NCBI GenBank assembly: GCA_021209875.1 | Contig: JAGYVD010000006.1 | Span: 3,968,001-4,032,000 of the forward strand | Direction of reading: 5' to 3' | Length of the DNA: 64,000 nucleotides | Source: Rosellinia necatrix | Lineage: Eukaryota > Ascomycota > Sordariomycetes > Xylariales > Xylariaceae | In this document: in pieces, positions 45,341 through 56,726 of the stretch | Layout: every line of letters begins with the position of its first letter | How positions within the stretch are numbered: the stretch's first letter is position 1 | Made by a program: the position numbers and the translations under genes | Notes under the pieces: generated by a model | Databases searched by the model: none | What the model was told of the DNA's origin: nothing | Seen by the model: only the letters and a program-made list of their open reading frames with translations

Positions 45341-46570
45341 TTACCGGCTCCCATGTTTTGCTTGGTCCCGCAGTCGGACACTCCTCCGTAACTCACTTGG
45401 GTGTGTAGCGTTAGTCTTACGCTGCTGCGGCTGTCGTTTTACAATCCCATTCGGGTGCTTGGTGCCTCGGCCTGGAGACGCTTTTGCTTTTGCTGCTGTT
45501 GTTGTTGTTGTTGTTGTTGTTTCTCTCGTCGCTTTTGACCCTGCTGTGTGCTTCCCCGACCTCCCGGCGATGTTGCTTCCCAATCCAGAATCCGCATCGG
45601 GCGGATCAGACATTTCCTCCTCCTCGGTAATCCTGTCAATTTGTGGCCGCCGCTGCTGTGGCCTTTGTTTTACTACCTTGTTCGAATATGTGGTCACTCG
45701 AGTCGGCACAGCCTTTTCTCTCACCGTATTCCAACGTGTATGTCCAACCCCCCTCACGGGAGTGCCAACCCCCTTCGCAGGAGTGGAGCCCCTCGATTCC
45801 GAATCCGTATCAGATGTATCGGCTAGGCCGTCCTCTTCAGGGCTCGTGCTGATCCGCGGTCGCCGTTGCGGTCGTCGTCGTTTTACCACTCTATTTGGGT
45901 ACAAGGTGGCTCCGCCTAACTGTTCTTTTGCTTTCGATGCCCTCGCTGCTCCCGGCCGTACGGGTCCGTCCACTCTTTCGGCTATGATATCCCTCCGTCG
46001 GGGATTATTCTGAAATATATCAGACGTCCGCTCCTCGGACTCGGTGTCAATTGGAGGTTGGCACTGCTGTTGCGGTTGATGTTGCTCTATCGCCGGTGGA
46101 TTGAGTGTAGGGTCGGATTGGTCGTTTACATACGAGCTGAAGTATCTCAGGATGGAATTAAATGAGAAATTTCGAGAGATTTGAGCCAATCGTAACCATA
46201 GGGTATGTCTCTCCTGCGGAACGTCCCATCGCATCGAATCCCCGGTCAGCAGCGCCCTCGTCCTATCCCATGCACGCTGGATCTCTTCATAGCGCTCTTC
46301 TTGTCTCTTTCGGAGAAGTTGTCTGAATTCGGCCCGGGTGTCGGCACGAACGGCAATCTCGCACACGTCCAGATGCCAGCTGTGGGGATCTTGGATGGCG
46401 CACTGGATTGAGTTGAACTCGGCGTGTAGCTCGTTAAAAAGCGCGTCGGCGTCGTAACCGATTTTCCAGTTTGGCCACTTCCAGGTGTCATCTACGGCCC
46501 AGTTAACCAGCGGCGTGTGGCGGCTCAGGTGGTTCTGGATCGTGGGTTTCCGATCGTCATCCAGCTCCAT
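45341..46570 (-). CDS. Unknown basic, low-complexity protein with three internal repeats
   Basis: Single exon, 409 aa, no recognised family. The N-terminal third (1-150) looks folded and Trp-rich (TPLVNWAVDDTWKWPNW; HSWHLDVCEIAVRADTRAEF; ALLTGDSMRWDVPQERHTLW). The rest is charged and disordered. It contains three spaced copies of a basic motif: PNRVVKRRRPQRRPRI (225-240), SNKVVKQRPQQRRPQI (296-311) and PNGIVKRQPQQRK (373-385). The first two are followed by acidic S/D/E-rich tails. A run of eight Thr (351-358) is coded by a trinucleotide microsatellite. It ends RRSVRLRDQAK. The basic patches could bind nucleic acid or act as nuclear signals, but that is a guess. The 409-codon open frame in a region of average composition is itself the main evidence that it is real. 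Confidence 0.65.
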   Translation of the reverse strand: MELDDDRKPTIQNHLSRHTPLVNWAVDDTWKWPNWKIGYDADALFNELHAEFNSIQCAIQDPHSWHLDVCEIAVRADTRAEFRQLLRKRQEERYEEIQRAWDRTRALLTGDSMRWDVPQERHTLWLRLAQISRNFSFNSILRYFSSYVNDQSDPTLNPPAIEQHQPQQQCQPPIDTESEERTSDIFQNNPRRRDIIAERVDGPVRPGAARASKAKEQLGGATLYPNRVVKRRRPQRRPRISTSPEEDGLADTSDTDSESRGSTPAKGVGTPVRGVGHTRWNTVREKAVPTRVTTYSNKVVKQRPQQRRPQIDRITEEEEMSDPPDADSGLGSNIAGRSGKHTAGSKATRETTTTTTTTAAKAKASPGRGTKHPNGIVKRQPQQRKTNATHPSELRRSVRLRDQAKHGSR

Positions 46571-48410
46571 GTTCAGGTGTAATAAACGGGTGTCACGGGA
46601 GATGAAGAGGCTTCGGGTGGCTGGACAACAATAGCGATAGCGACGGCAATAAAAATAGCAGCAGCGGTAGAAATACCGATGTCAAATTTCGAGAGAGTAA
46701 CAGAGGCAATACTAGTAGTGTATGGAGAAGGATGAAACAACTCGAAGCGGGCGGTGTCAAGGGATGAGGCGTGCCTAAAGGAGCCACGTACAAAGCCACA
46801 AGACGGAGTCTGGTTGGCTCCGGCACTCGCTCTCATAGCACTCGGCCACGCATCGCATGGTTCTCCGCTGAATCCATTGGCTGCAAGCCAAAGGTTGCAC
46901 AGGGCATAATATAACCCAGGATCGACCCCATGCGACCCCGTCCTTGTCAAAATTTATAACATTGGCAAAGCTCAGGTGGGCTGTGCTGTTTAATCATAGA
47001 CATCATAGAACTTACTTAGCCTCGGACCCCTAGTATGATCACATTGTTAATCGGAACCACTCGTCGGCGCCGTATCCATTTTCATCAAGCCAGCAGCCAT
47101 GTATCGATATAAAAGGCATATCAATATAGGGGGTGGTGAATATCACCTTCCGCCAAGCCAAATCCATGCCTCCAAGGGTAGAGTTCAAAAAAGGGGATTG
47201 GGATCCGTCCGACTGAATTCTCTATCACGTTTTGGGAATGGCCGTATTGGTTGTTATTCTTGTCGTATGCTATGAGTGCTTGTCTATCTGCCGTTACAGA
47301 ATCTTGTATTAATATTCAATGTAGTCTTTGGTCTTGGCCCTGAATTACTATATAGTTGCCATAATATCTAGATCCTGATGCAAGAGCCTAAGAAAAAATA
47401 TTAGTTCGACAATATGGCTTGAACGTCGCGGTTCCAATAGGAAACCTCGCGGTAGTGCTGAATAGATTGCAGTATAGGCTTGGCGCAACGAATGTGACAA
47501 GGACTACGGATCTAAGGTTTTGGAACATAGTATAGTTCAATTCGTAGAATAGTGTTCTTGGGCCTTAGGGGTGCAATGAAGAAAGAAGGAGAACTCCTCC
47601 TCTCCGGCCAATGCCGGGTAAAGTACAATATAGTTATTCATATGGCTTCATTGGTGACTCTTTAGCTATCTACCTAGGTGCATGTTAGTTCCCCCCACCA
47701 AGTGGCTATGTCTAATGAATATCTTAGCACTTCGTGATACGTGTAACAACGAACACTCCAAAGCTTCTATTCAAGATGTAGTAAATACGCAACCTTATCC
47801 CCATTCTTAAGACGCAAAGTATTGAATTCAATATGGATAGATAACTGTAATACATGCGCTGAAACAAGATAGCCTGATCCAGACATTATTGACGAAGAGC
47901 GAGAACAGTCTCGGACCCGGAGGGCTCGTTCCTAAGCGAGGATTTTCCAATGTACAAAAAATTGCCATCCTCGAGCGGGCTCACAGAGACTCTTGAATCG
48001 TCATCTCAGCGCACTTTCCATACTCAAGGTTAAGCGAAAACGGCGCCCATGGTGATATTTGTCAGATGCTGGCTGATACAAACCGCCTTCTGGCTAAAAC
48101 AGAGGACTGGAAGATCATTTGACATCCCACCTCTGTAGAGAATAAACGTCATAACTGATCAACCCAAGCACCATTACCAGAGGGGCGCGAGGTTCGGAAC
48201 CTAGTTTGGGGCACATCGCATAGCTGAGATCTTATTTCCCCATCCACCGACAGCACTGAGGTTGGGGTGAGGGTTCCCACTGCCAATTGGACCGCCAGTG
48301 TCACCGCCGCAGCCCGTGTGCCTGTTTTCCGGCAACATCAGCATCTATTTTCAAAAAAAGACCAGGAAGTACGCGAACGCCCAAGTGGCACCGCGAGGAA
48401 TGAGGATATC
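46571..48410. other. Gene-poor region
   Basis: A 125-codon minus-strand frame (46573-46950) ends just before the previous gene's start, but it shows no supporting motif. The rest is AT-rich spacer without recognised content. Confidence 0.5.
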
Positions 48411-48795
48411 TTACTCGAAGATGTTGCAATGACCTTGGGCTTTGCCCTGGACATTGTATACCTTGATTGAATTCACTTTGTCGTTTAGTCTAGCAAGGGG
48501 GAGACCGTTGGCGTCGACCCATGGGTTGACGAAGTCGTCTGATTGTTGTTCCCGGTTAGCTAAGTTTGCCTTGAATACCATAGGTGTTCCAACCATGTGC
48601 AAATTGGGTAAATGAACAGTAGAAATTCTACAGAAGGTCAGTCTACTTACAGCATTGGTTGTAGTCAAGTGCAATGTTCTGGCAGTCCACGTAATTGTTT
48701 TTGAAGCACATGTCAAGGCTGATATCGCCCGCAGCGGAGGCGATGGAGGATAGAGCAGCCGTGACTGCGGCAAGAGTGAGAGTCTTAAACTGCAT
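48411..48795 (-). CDS. Small secreted cysteine-containing protein
   Basis: Two exons (48795-48651 and 48538-48411) join across a 112-nt intron (GTAAGT...AATCAG, with a GCTAACC branch site) to 90 aa. MQFKTLTLAAVTAALSSIASAA is a clear signal peptide. The mature peptide of about 68 aa has four Cys in the pattern DMCFKNN, VDCQNI, NQCYDD, GHCNIFE and a central RLNDKVNSIKVYN. The spacing, and the DKVxSIKV motif before a final Cys, resemble small secreted fungal proteins with a crystallin-like or killer-like beta fold, though I cannot name a family. Such proteins include effectors and antimicrobial peptides; no specific role is shown. It sits in the gene-poor, repeat-bearing part of the window. Confidence 0.75.
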
Positions 48796-50611
48796 AGCGA
48801 ACGCTGTAACTGGTAGATGAAAATAACAGAATGTGAGCGGGGGAAGCTGTGAGTCTGCTGAGGAAGGATAACTGTTAATGAGCTGTGGCGTGCGAGTTGC
48901 AGAGGAAGTGAAATCTCGACACTGGCTGTGAGCTGGTTATTTATACTTCAATTACTCTCAATGTTAAAGGGAAGAATAGCGCCTGATGGATACTTCAAAA
49001 ATGTTTTGACATCGTATGACTAGACCTTTTGCCTAGTTTAGAAAGCTTCGCTTTCAGCTCTCCAACATTGTCGTCGCTGATTATCCAATCATCTTTCGCG
49101 ACTAAATAGTGGAATTAGCCCTTTGGCTTTCCCCGTTCGCAATAGCCTATTGACGCTTGGCACCGAGTTGACCGCTCTATGTTTAAACTATGCTGGGGGT
49201 TCTTGATATGTTATTAGAAAACATTAGGAATAGCTTTTAAAATCCTCCAATAGACAATAGCCTACTAAAACTTGGCATTGATGCGATCTGATCTGAGAAC
49301 GCTATGAGAACAGCAAAATCATGTTAGTGCGAAGAGTAACTGGGTTACTTTCTTTCCGCGCTTCGTGTGCCTCAAAATAGACGCAGGACTACCCCAGATT
49401 TGCCAAGATAGGTAAACAAAATTACCACGCACCTTATGTGCCTGAATGCTGTACTATGCACATATAAACATCCAGAAATGTATGAAAAAGTCTAGCACAG
49501 TCAATTCAGCTTTAAATAAGCGCTGTTAATATCTATTTACTAGCTAGTTACATGAGACGTTGGGATGTAGCCAGACTGGAATGACTACCGCAGACACGGT
49601 ATTACCCGTTAGCCCCTTACCAAGCAGCACTAGCAACACTAATGATCGCTCCCAGGCTATAACTTAAACTTTAATAGGTGTGGCATCTCAATTTCAGCCT
49701 ACCCGCTAGGCCCATGCAGATAGCCTAGACTCGCCTGATGGGGGTGCGGGAAAACGGGCACGTGCTTATTGACACCAAATGTAATATCTTAGCAGCGTTC
49801 CCTCTCTTCTGCATTGATCATTGTCCTGTCTATTGTATTATCCCTTAGAGTACGGCCAGGTGACTTTCGTTCGTTCAAATTGACAATGTGCACGTTATCT
49901 AGCCCCTAGGAGTTGTGAGGCCTTTGCATCTCCAGGGCTTAACATGCCACACAATTAAAAGCAATAACGCTTCAATGGCAACTTGACTCACCCACTCAAC
50001 GTTATAGATAAGCGTAAAGTAGAGGTTAGTTGGCGAGAGTCAGATATAATGGGTCAAAAGGAGTATTAGGTTAATATGTTCATCAATTACTCAGTTGCTC
50101 GAAACTTCAAAACGTACCCGCAGTATAGTTGAATTCGGGGCTGGCATATTAACGATCACTCAAGGCTTCTTTGCCTCCAAGCTGAATATAATGCTTTGAG
50201 ATATCATTGGTTGCTAACTTGGGCAAGAAATAATGCCGCTGGGTACCATAAAGGTGGGCACACCTTATCGTACCCAAAGATCAGGTACTCCCAGCGCGAA
50301 ACCAAGCTTAGGGCTCTAGTTCTTCACTAAGCATAGGTCAGAATGCTATCTATGTTAGCTGGGGTAGTTAAAGACTCTCTCGCAAGTGGGAATTTTGGTT
50401 CAGCGACAATCAGCATTTAGTGCATCGAGCTAGAATGGATAGACTCATTTCTTTCAGGGGCCGGCCTGGTGTGATTTACACTCCTCCCTTACTGTAAACC
50501 AACATCAGGTTGTCTCTCAAAAATATTGTTTCCCCCAATTTGTTACAAATTATTTTAGTTATCAAGGAACTATTTACGAATTCTTGCATTTTCACTAGAG
50601 TCAAGATGTGG

Positions 50612-50819
50612 TGTTCAGAATATCCAGAGTGAGGTCTAGTCACTGTGAGGCAGCAGCTGGGTCGTAGGTAGATAGCTTAGTATAGGGGTAGGGCTTAAAA
50701 TCATTGATTCCTGAGCCTACCATCTAGGTGGGAGGTCTTCAGTCCTTATATACACAGATATGCTTCTAGAGCTAGGGGGTAGTAGCAGGTACCTCGCTAT
50801 GTGATCCATTTATCTGACA
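50612..50819 (+). mobile_element. Dispersed ~215-bp repeat copy B (probable solo LTR)
   Basis: Begins TGTTCAGAATATCCAGAG and ends TTATCTGACA. It shares GGTCTAGTCACT, GGCAGCAGCTGGGTCGTAGG, GCCTACCATCTAGG, CTTATATACA and CTTCTAGAGCTA with copies A and C in the same order, with scattered substitutions and small indels. Confidence 0.7.
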
Positions 50820-51198
50820 CAAGAATACTAGGTAACTGGTACGGCGGTTCTATTGTATGACATGAACTCACACCCCCCTGTGGTTCGAACAGCATCATCC
50901 ATCTAACATAAAACTTAGAAATACTAAAACTGATATAGTATGTCGGAGGAACGGATTTGGTGATTGATCGGTCGGAAGATCTCATGGGTAGCACCTGTAG
51001 TGATCTCTGGATGGTAGTTACAGATGATCGAATTAACTAGGAAGTGATTATATAAGTGGTGATCTTGGAATATTTATGTACAATGATCATACAAACCGAC
51101 CGATCTTCCGGATCCAGTCTGCGAAGTATATTGGCAAGCGCGGATTACGCACTCCGGTACAGCGATTGCTAGGTTCACATGCCAAGACTATGCATGAT

Positions 51199-51432
51199 TC
51201 TGTCACATATAGTTAGTGACTGAACGTTGATCCATGTGCTGATGATTAATGGTGAGGTGTAGTGACAAGAGAACATTAAGCCACGTCGATAGCTGGAGCA
51301 TGGTGGTAGGGACCAATTCTCTTGATTCGTTAGACTACCATCTAGAGGGCAGACCCTTGGCCTTATATATACTAACATCCTACAAGAGTCAAAATGTAGG
51401 GGAGCTATCACTATGATATGTGACCATACACC
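51199..51432 (+). mobile_element. Diverged copy D of the same dispersed repeat
   Basis: Weaker similarity. GAGGTGTAGTGACAAGAG, ATAGCTGGAGC, GGTAGGGACCA, GACTACCATCTAGAGG and CCTTATATATAC occur in the order expected from copies A-C. The ends (TGTCACATATAG near 51199 and a CTGGCAC near 51432) are uncertain. Confidence 0.4.
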
Positions 51433-52052
51433 TGGCACATGATGAGCATGTTCGCGAAGCCGGGGGCTTTGAGCCTATTCCTAAGATAATATCCGAAATA
51501 GCTCTCAAGATGAAACATGCTCTTCGTTCTCATCCTTGTCAGTATCCATATTCCGTAGCATTGCTTCGCATTCTTACATTTCTACATATCTCAATATCTA
51601 CACTATAATTATCATGCCTCCATCAAGGCCAGGGCTTCTCACGTCAATTCATTCCTGGACTCTCGCTGAGAACCCTTTCCTACGAGGACGCAAAATATCT
51701 AGTATACGCAATTTCACGAGATTAAACTTTGCTTCCGACTAGCCCAGACTAAGACCGTGTAGATACGAGACTATATAAGAGATACTCTCATTCATAATTC
51801 CAACCTCCCGCGGTACATGCTATCGGTAGTCGTGATCTTGGAAGATATATATTAACACTGCCTCATATCGCCACGTGTTTTTGTTTCGACTATAAACCGG
51901 TGCGCTATAACTGACGCATACAAAGGCAAGCTATTATAGTATGTTATTCTGCCGACAGATGTCATATTCTAGATTCGCAGAGTGGATAGATAGCCGTATT
52001 ATAGGTAATAGGTGGGTGAAAAGTGTCGTTACTTAAGGTTCAATAAGGCAAA

Positions 52053-52267
52053 CGTCATATGAAGATTGTCCAGAGTGAGGCCTAGTCACTAGAAGGTAGC
52101 AGTTGGGTCGCAAGTAGATAACTGAGTAGAGGGGTAGGATTTAATATCATTGATCCCTAGGCCTACCATCTGTGGTAGGAGGCCTTCAGTTTTTATATAC
52201 ACAAATGTGCCTCTAGAGCTACACCGTATAGAGCTAGTACCTCGTCATGTGCTTTATCTACCTGACA
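52053..52267 (+). mobile_element. Dispersed ~215-bp repeat copy C (probable solo LTR)
   Basis: Begins CGTCATATGAAGA and ends CTACCTGACA. It is the closest relative of copy A, sharing CTAGTCACTAGAAGGTAGCA, TTGATCCCTAGGCCTACCAT, TTTATATACACAAATG, CCTCTAGAGCTACACCGTA and CATGTGCTTTATCTACCTGA. No matching flanking duplication is seen. Confidence 0.7.
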
Positions 52268-53100
52268 GTGGATAATTGATTTCCACACCCTTCAAAACAC
52301 AAAGGGGTCTTGAAATTCATTATATATACCCGATTACAGTGCTACAGCCACCCTCGATGTCTAGTAGTACGTGGTGGTGTGATAGTTGCACCTGACACCG
52401 GGCCACCTAATACTGTCTTGTACACCCTACTTGTACTTGGCATTTACCTAGTGGCGTTCCATTACATATATCGATCAACCTCAGCCAGCCGCAATAGCTC
52501 TGCGGGGTTTTGCGAATCCATACAGCTCCGTATGTATTGGCGGCATCCGTCGTGCTTAACCGCCATACTAATGCAGCTAGCCATGCGTACCGTGAGCCAA
52601 TATACAATCCAAAACTATGTAAGCAGACAGACACACAGCCAGGGGCAATATTACGAGCCGACCTAGTCCGGTCAAGTCTCACCCACTGACGGATATCCGC
52701 AGTCTTTCGCCGCTCATGTCCTGTTTCATGTTTGGGTGCCGTGTTCAAAATCGGAAATTAATAGGTTGGGGAGCCTGGGCGATCTGGTCTCCCAAGATCA
52801 CCACGCTTGGTGGTGGCGGTTATGTATGCTCGAGGCGCGCTAGATGGGCCGTACCCGTTTAAGAAATGTTGATCAATCCTTGGCCGTTCATTCATTGGAT
52901 CCTTGCGTTTCTAGTGCACGTTCAGCTTCGCTCTCCCGCATCGATGACGTCTGGCCTATCGGATTGAACAATCCCGACGGGCGATACGGGGTCCATGAGG
53001 AGTATAATATAAATATCCCTCCTTGTTTGTCGTTTCCCTATTGTCTAATTCCAGATCTCTATTTCCTCACCTGGGAACACAATAACGAATCGTCTCCAAT

Positions 53101-54363
53101 ATGGATAAGCTTCTAAGCATACCTTTCGTTCTAGCCTTAGCCGTGAGAATCCCCTAATATTAACATGAATCGCCAGTATTGTTGACATATCCCAGGTAAC
53201 TGCCGCATTGGCAGATAGGTCGTGTATATCCGCGACCTCGTGGGGTGATCCCCGCGTTGACCTAGTCGGTGCTGCCCCGGACAACTCGATCTGGCACAAG
53301 TTCTACACCGGCTATGACTGGCAACCTGAACTATTTGAGCGGATCCCATCTGAAGTCGCAGGCTGTCCATCCGTGTCTTCTTGGGGCTATGGCCGTCTTG
53401 ACCTCGTGTGGATCGGTCGGTCGAAAGGGAATGTACTGCACAAGTACTTTGATGGCGGGAACTGGGGTCCATCTTGGGAGGATGCTATCGACCTAGGCGG
53501 CGATATCAACATTGCGCGGACGCACTCTTGGGGCAAAGATCGCCTAGACATCGTCGGGACTTCCAACAATGGTTCCTTCATGCATAAAGCATGGACCGGT
53601 AGAGACTATTATCCTACCGGGCAAGAATGGGAAGACCTGGGCGGGAACTTTTCCAGCGTGCCCGGAATTGGGTCATGGGGTCCCGACCGCTTTGATATAG
53701 TCGGTATCGCAGCAGATACCGGTTCATTACAGCATAGATACTGGGCAGTCAACGCATGGAGCGACTGGGAAGATCTAGAAGGTGGCCCCTTTCTCGGGGA
53801 CCCCGCCATTTCATCATGGGGTTCGGGGAGACTCGACCTCTGGGCAATTGACAAGCAAGGCGTGTTGAATCATAAGTTTTGGGATGGATTCCAGTGGAAT
53901 GGCTGGGAGAAAATGGGTGGCAAGTTCTCACAGGCTCCCCAGGTTGTTCACTGGTCCCCGGGGAAGATTGACATTGTAGGCAAGAGTTCAGACGATGATA
54001 GGTACTACCTGAAGAGCTTTGACGGGAGTAACTGGAACCCATCGGTAGAAGGCTGGTACAGCCTTTCCGGTCCTTATAGCTCGGAGCCGTGCATGATCAC
54101 TAAAGCTACTGGACAAAGTGAGTAAAACCTCAAGTTATCCGCCCCCCAATACCATCAGCCGTCGCTAATACGCAATAGACTTTCTCTACCTCTTTGGCAT
54201 CGACACTGAAAGTAGCGCCCGGATGCAAATTTGGAGCGGATATGAGTGGCAACCAAGCGCCCAAGGAACATGGTCACTCGGAAATGTGTCAAAGCCATAT
54301 CCGGAGAAATCCGATAGTCCCCCACCGAAGATCCAGCATGTTCCAATCGGAGCTGAGCTTTAG
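53101..54363 (+). CDS. Secreted PLL-like beta-propeller (lectin-like) protein
   Basis: Three exons (53101-53142, 53196-54117, 54179-54363) give 382 aa. Exon 1 plus the start of exon 2 code a signal peptide (MDKLLSIPFVLALA-VTAALA) ending before DRSC. The mature protein is built of repeats of about 48 aa with the core SWG..RLDLVG....SL.HK.WDG..W..WE.LGG, seen at least six times (for example SWGYGRLDLVWIG, SWGKDRLDIVGT, SWGPDRFDIVGI, SWGSGRLDLWAI, HWSPGKIDIVGK). This is the signature of the PLL/PHL family of seven-bladed propellers that bind fucosylated or other glycans at sites between blades. Outside the cell it may bind glycans of a host, prey or competitor; specificity cannot be predicted. 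The last exon restores one more blade half and a Pro-rich tail. Confidence 0.85.
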
Positions 54364-55551
54364 CACTGTTTCCAACAGAGAGTTGAGATAGAGTTGATTG
54401 ACTTGGGTCAACGAATGATACCTGAATCGCTGCCAGCCATCTTAGTATTAGGTAATGGCCATGGTGCCGATGGAAATCGGAGGTAAACCGCAATAAAGAT
54501 AATATAGTTTCGCATTCCAGTACGCCAGGTTACTACCCACGAGTCGGGTCAGAGAATGCAACATCGAGCCCGCTAGCTCTTGTGACCACATGTCGTGTCC
54601 CTGCCCTAGTTCCGATGATGGAGTTGAAAAGCGCCGAACAAGGACATCACATGTATGTCTATGGCATCATGTACCTGCGGACCAATGCGATAGCAGGGAC
54701 CTCATAGATCAACATTGCTTTTTATCCACTAAAGCTGTGGCCGCCGCTGTTAGTCTCCCTGATTATTGTATGTCGGCCCACGCTATCTAAACTGGATTGT
54801 CCGTTCACTAGCCGCCCACGGCCCCCGATGAGATCGTCAACTGTTGCTTAAAAATCAAGGTCAAAGGGGGCACGTCGAGAGATGTGTCGGCTCGTCGAGG
54901 TACTGTCTACCCTTAGCGAATAATGTTGTGCGCCCGAATGACAAGAGGTATATCTAGCAGCAAATGGAATATCGTGCTTATTAGTAAACATTGCATACCT
55001 AGGTGCTGTGTCCGCGATAATCAAGCCAAGACATCCGATAGCTTTGCTTTTGCCCGGGTTGGAGAAGCCGATTTGGCCACACTCCATTACAAGTAATTTC
55101 ACAGCTGGCAGCTTTCCCCATACGACCTAACCTCTCTATCAAAAACGTACATGCGCATATTTAATATCGATAGACTGGGTCAGGTTGAGTCCTCGAACGC
55201 TCGCGCATGCTCCACAGTATCATGAAGGCTCGTAAATTCGGGTCGACAAGCGGCAGCCAGTCTCGGCCGACAGCACACCCTGACACACCTCCTACAGGGC
55301 AATATAGCGACCGATAGCCCCCCATACCCTTGAGTCGAGATCACAGTCCTGTTCGAGCACGGAAGGCCGTAGCTAGTGAGTCGATGACTCTTCTACTATC
55401 AAATTCGTCGAATCGTTGACACATCCGCACAGTATAATTAGAGGGCCCCAAGCAGAATGGGTGATCATGACTGGTCAGTGTTATGTTGGATGCATCGGCT
55501 GAAACAGAATAGGATAAAAGTATGTACACGAAGTAAGCGAATAAGACCACG
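54364..55551. other. Intergenic region
   Basis: No gene supported; several minus-strand open frames of 60-110 codons have no recognisable content. Confidence 0.5.
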
Positions 55552-56726
55552 CTATAGGCACTGGTGGTAGTAATCGTTCAGGACGCTGCAGGTGCTGCCG
55601 GCGGCACACGCAACGCATCCTGTCCAGTTAATGCCTCCGCATTGCCTATAGTGGGTGCATGCGAATTAGTGACGTCGGCCAAGGTTCGGGCAGAACCCGA
55701 GGAGAAGGACTACTCACGCGTATTTCGGCGAGGTGCAGCCCGCCGTTGTCGTAGTAGCGGGTGCCGACGTCGTAGTGGTCGAGGACACTCTGGTGGTAGA
55801 AGTTGAGAGAGTCGTGGTGCTGGTGCTAGCCCTGGTAGTGCTGCTGCTGCTGGAAGAACCCCCGCCTCCGGAGGAACCTAGAACCGCGTCAATAAGGGGC
55901 CGTCCCCCCTGAGGGATACGACGGATCATCACGCTCACTCACCTCCCGGTCCGGATACGGCGGTCGTCAGGCTGCCGCTCTCGACATAGACACCGGAGAA
56001 GTAGAGGTCCTCGTCGGCGTCGGGGTAGCCGTCGCGGGGCAGCTCCAGTACGCCGAGGTGCCAGTCGGCGCCGTTGCTGGAGGCGGAGACGGAGACGGCG
56101 GCCACCGTCAGCTTGAGGTCGTCGGACCCGGTCGAGTGCCAGAAGGCGGCCGTGTTGGCGCTGAAGTCGATCTCGTAGGCCACGTTGTGCCACACGCCGG
56201 CGGTGAACTCGGTCTGCCACTGCGTCTGGCTATTGGCCATCCATCGCAGGTTGGGGTCGGACGTGCCGCTGGCGCCGCTCAGCCAGCCGACCTTCATCTC
56301 GGTGAAGTGGCTCTCGAAGAAGTTGACCTGGTGCTCGCGGGTGGTGGCGGGCGCGTTCGTGGCGCTGCGCATCATGCTGAAGTGGTACCACACCTTGCCC
56401 GCGTTGATGGCGGCCTTCGTCTGCGGGATCAATTCCGTGCGTCGCATCGTCTGCCCGTTCCAGTACGCCGTCGAGTCGAGAGTGACCTTGACACCTTGGC
56501 TCGAGCCAGTGTCGGCAGGGTTCTTGTAGCTGGGCGACAGGTTCACGTAGTCGGTGACCTCGCCGGCGCCGTGGATATAGTATTGATACGGGCCGACCTG
56601 GTTTGCCCAGGACCAGTTGTTCAAGTCTGTAGACGAGGATAGATCGTTGAAGCGGCCATCCCAGAGCACGGTCCCGCCGGCTGCGAGCCGGCTGCTCGCC
56701 AACGCCAGAAGCCAGGAATACCTCAT
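55552..56726 (-). CDS. GH131 glucanase with C-terminal CBM1
   Basis: Three exons (56726-55943, 55877-55718, 55645-55552) give 345 aa. I chose Met 56726 because [18 protein letters not shown] is a signal peptide; upstream Met codons in the same frame would hide it. The catalytic domain (about 20-258) matches GH131: [71 protein letters not shown] and [13 protein letters not shown] Gly/Ser/Thr-rich linker (about 262-308) leads to a fungal cellulose-binding module CBM1 (CTSPKYAQCGG, NWTGC, AGSTC, and terminal YYHQCL). GH131 enzymes cut beta-1,3/1,6- and beta-1,4-glucans and are linked to plant-tissue colonisation and wood decay. The intron positions place the CBM1 start across exons 2 and 3. Secreted. 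Confidence 0.93.

Larger units (their letters stand above)
48796..53100. other. 4.3-kb gene-poor region with dispersed repeats
   Basis: No protein gene is supported. It contains two good copies and one diverged copy of the repeat also found at 19.5 kb. The remainder is AT-rich unique-looking DNA. Confidence 0.6.

Noticed and set aside
46573..46950. 125-codon minus-strand frame with a hydrophobic C-terminal segment
   Set aside because: It overlaps the expected promoter of the 409-aa gene, has no homologous feel and no splice partners.
50961..51115. Inverted GATCGGTCGG / CCGACCGATC pair flanking ~130 bp
   Set aside because: Only about 10 bp match exactly and the neighbouring bases are offset, so this is not convincing as a terminal inverted repeat.
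56058..56642. 194-codon frames on both strands within the GH131 gene
   Set aside because: Shadows of the GH131 exon, whose motifs are continuous in one frame.
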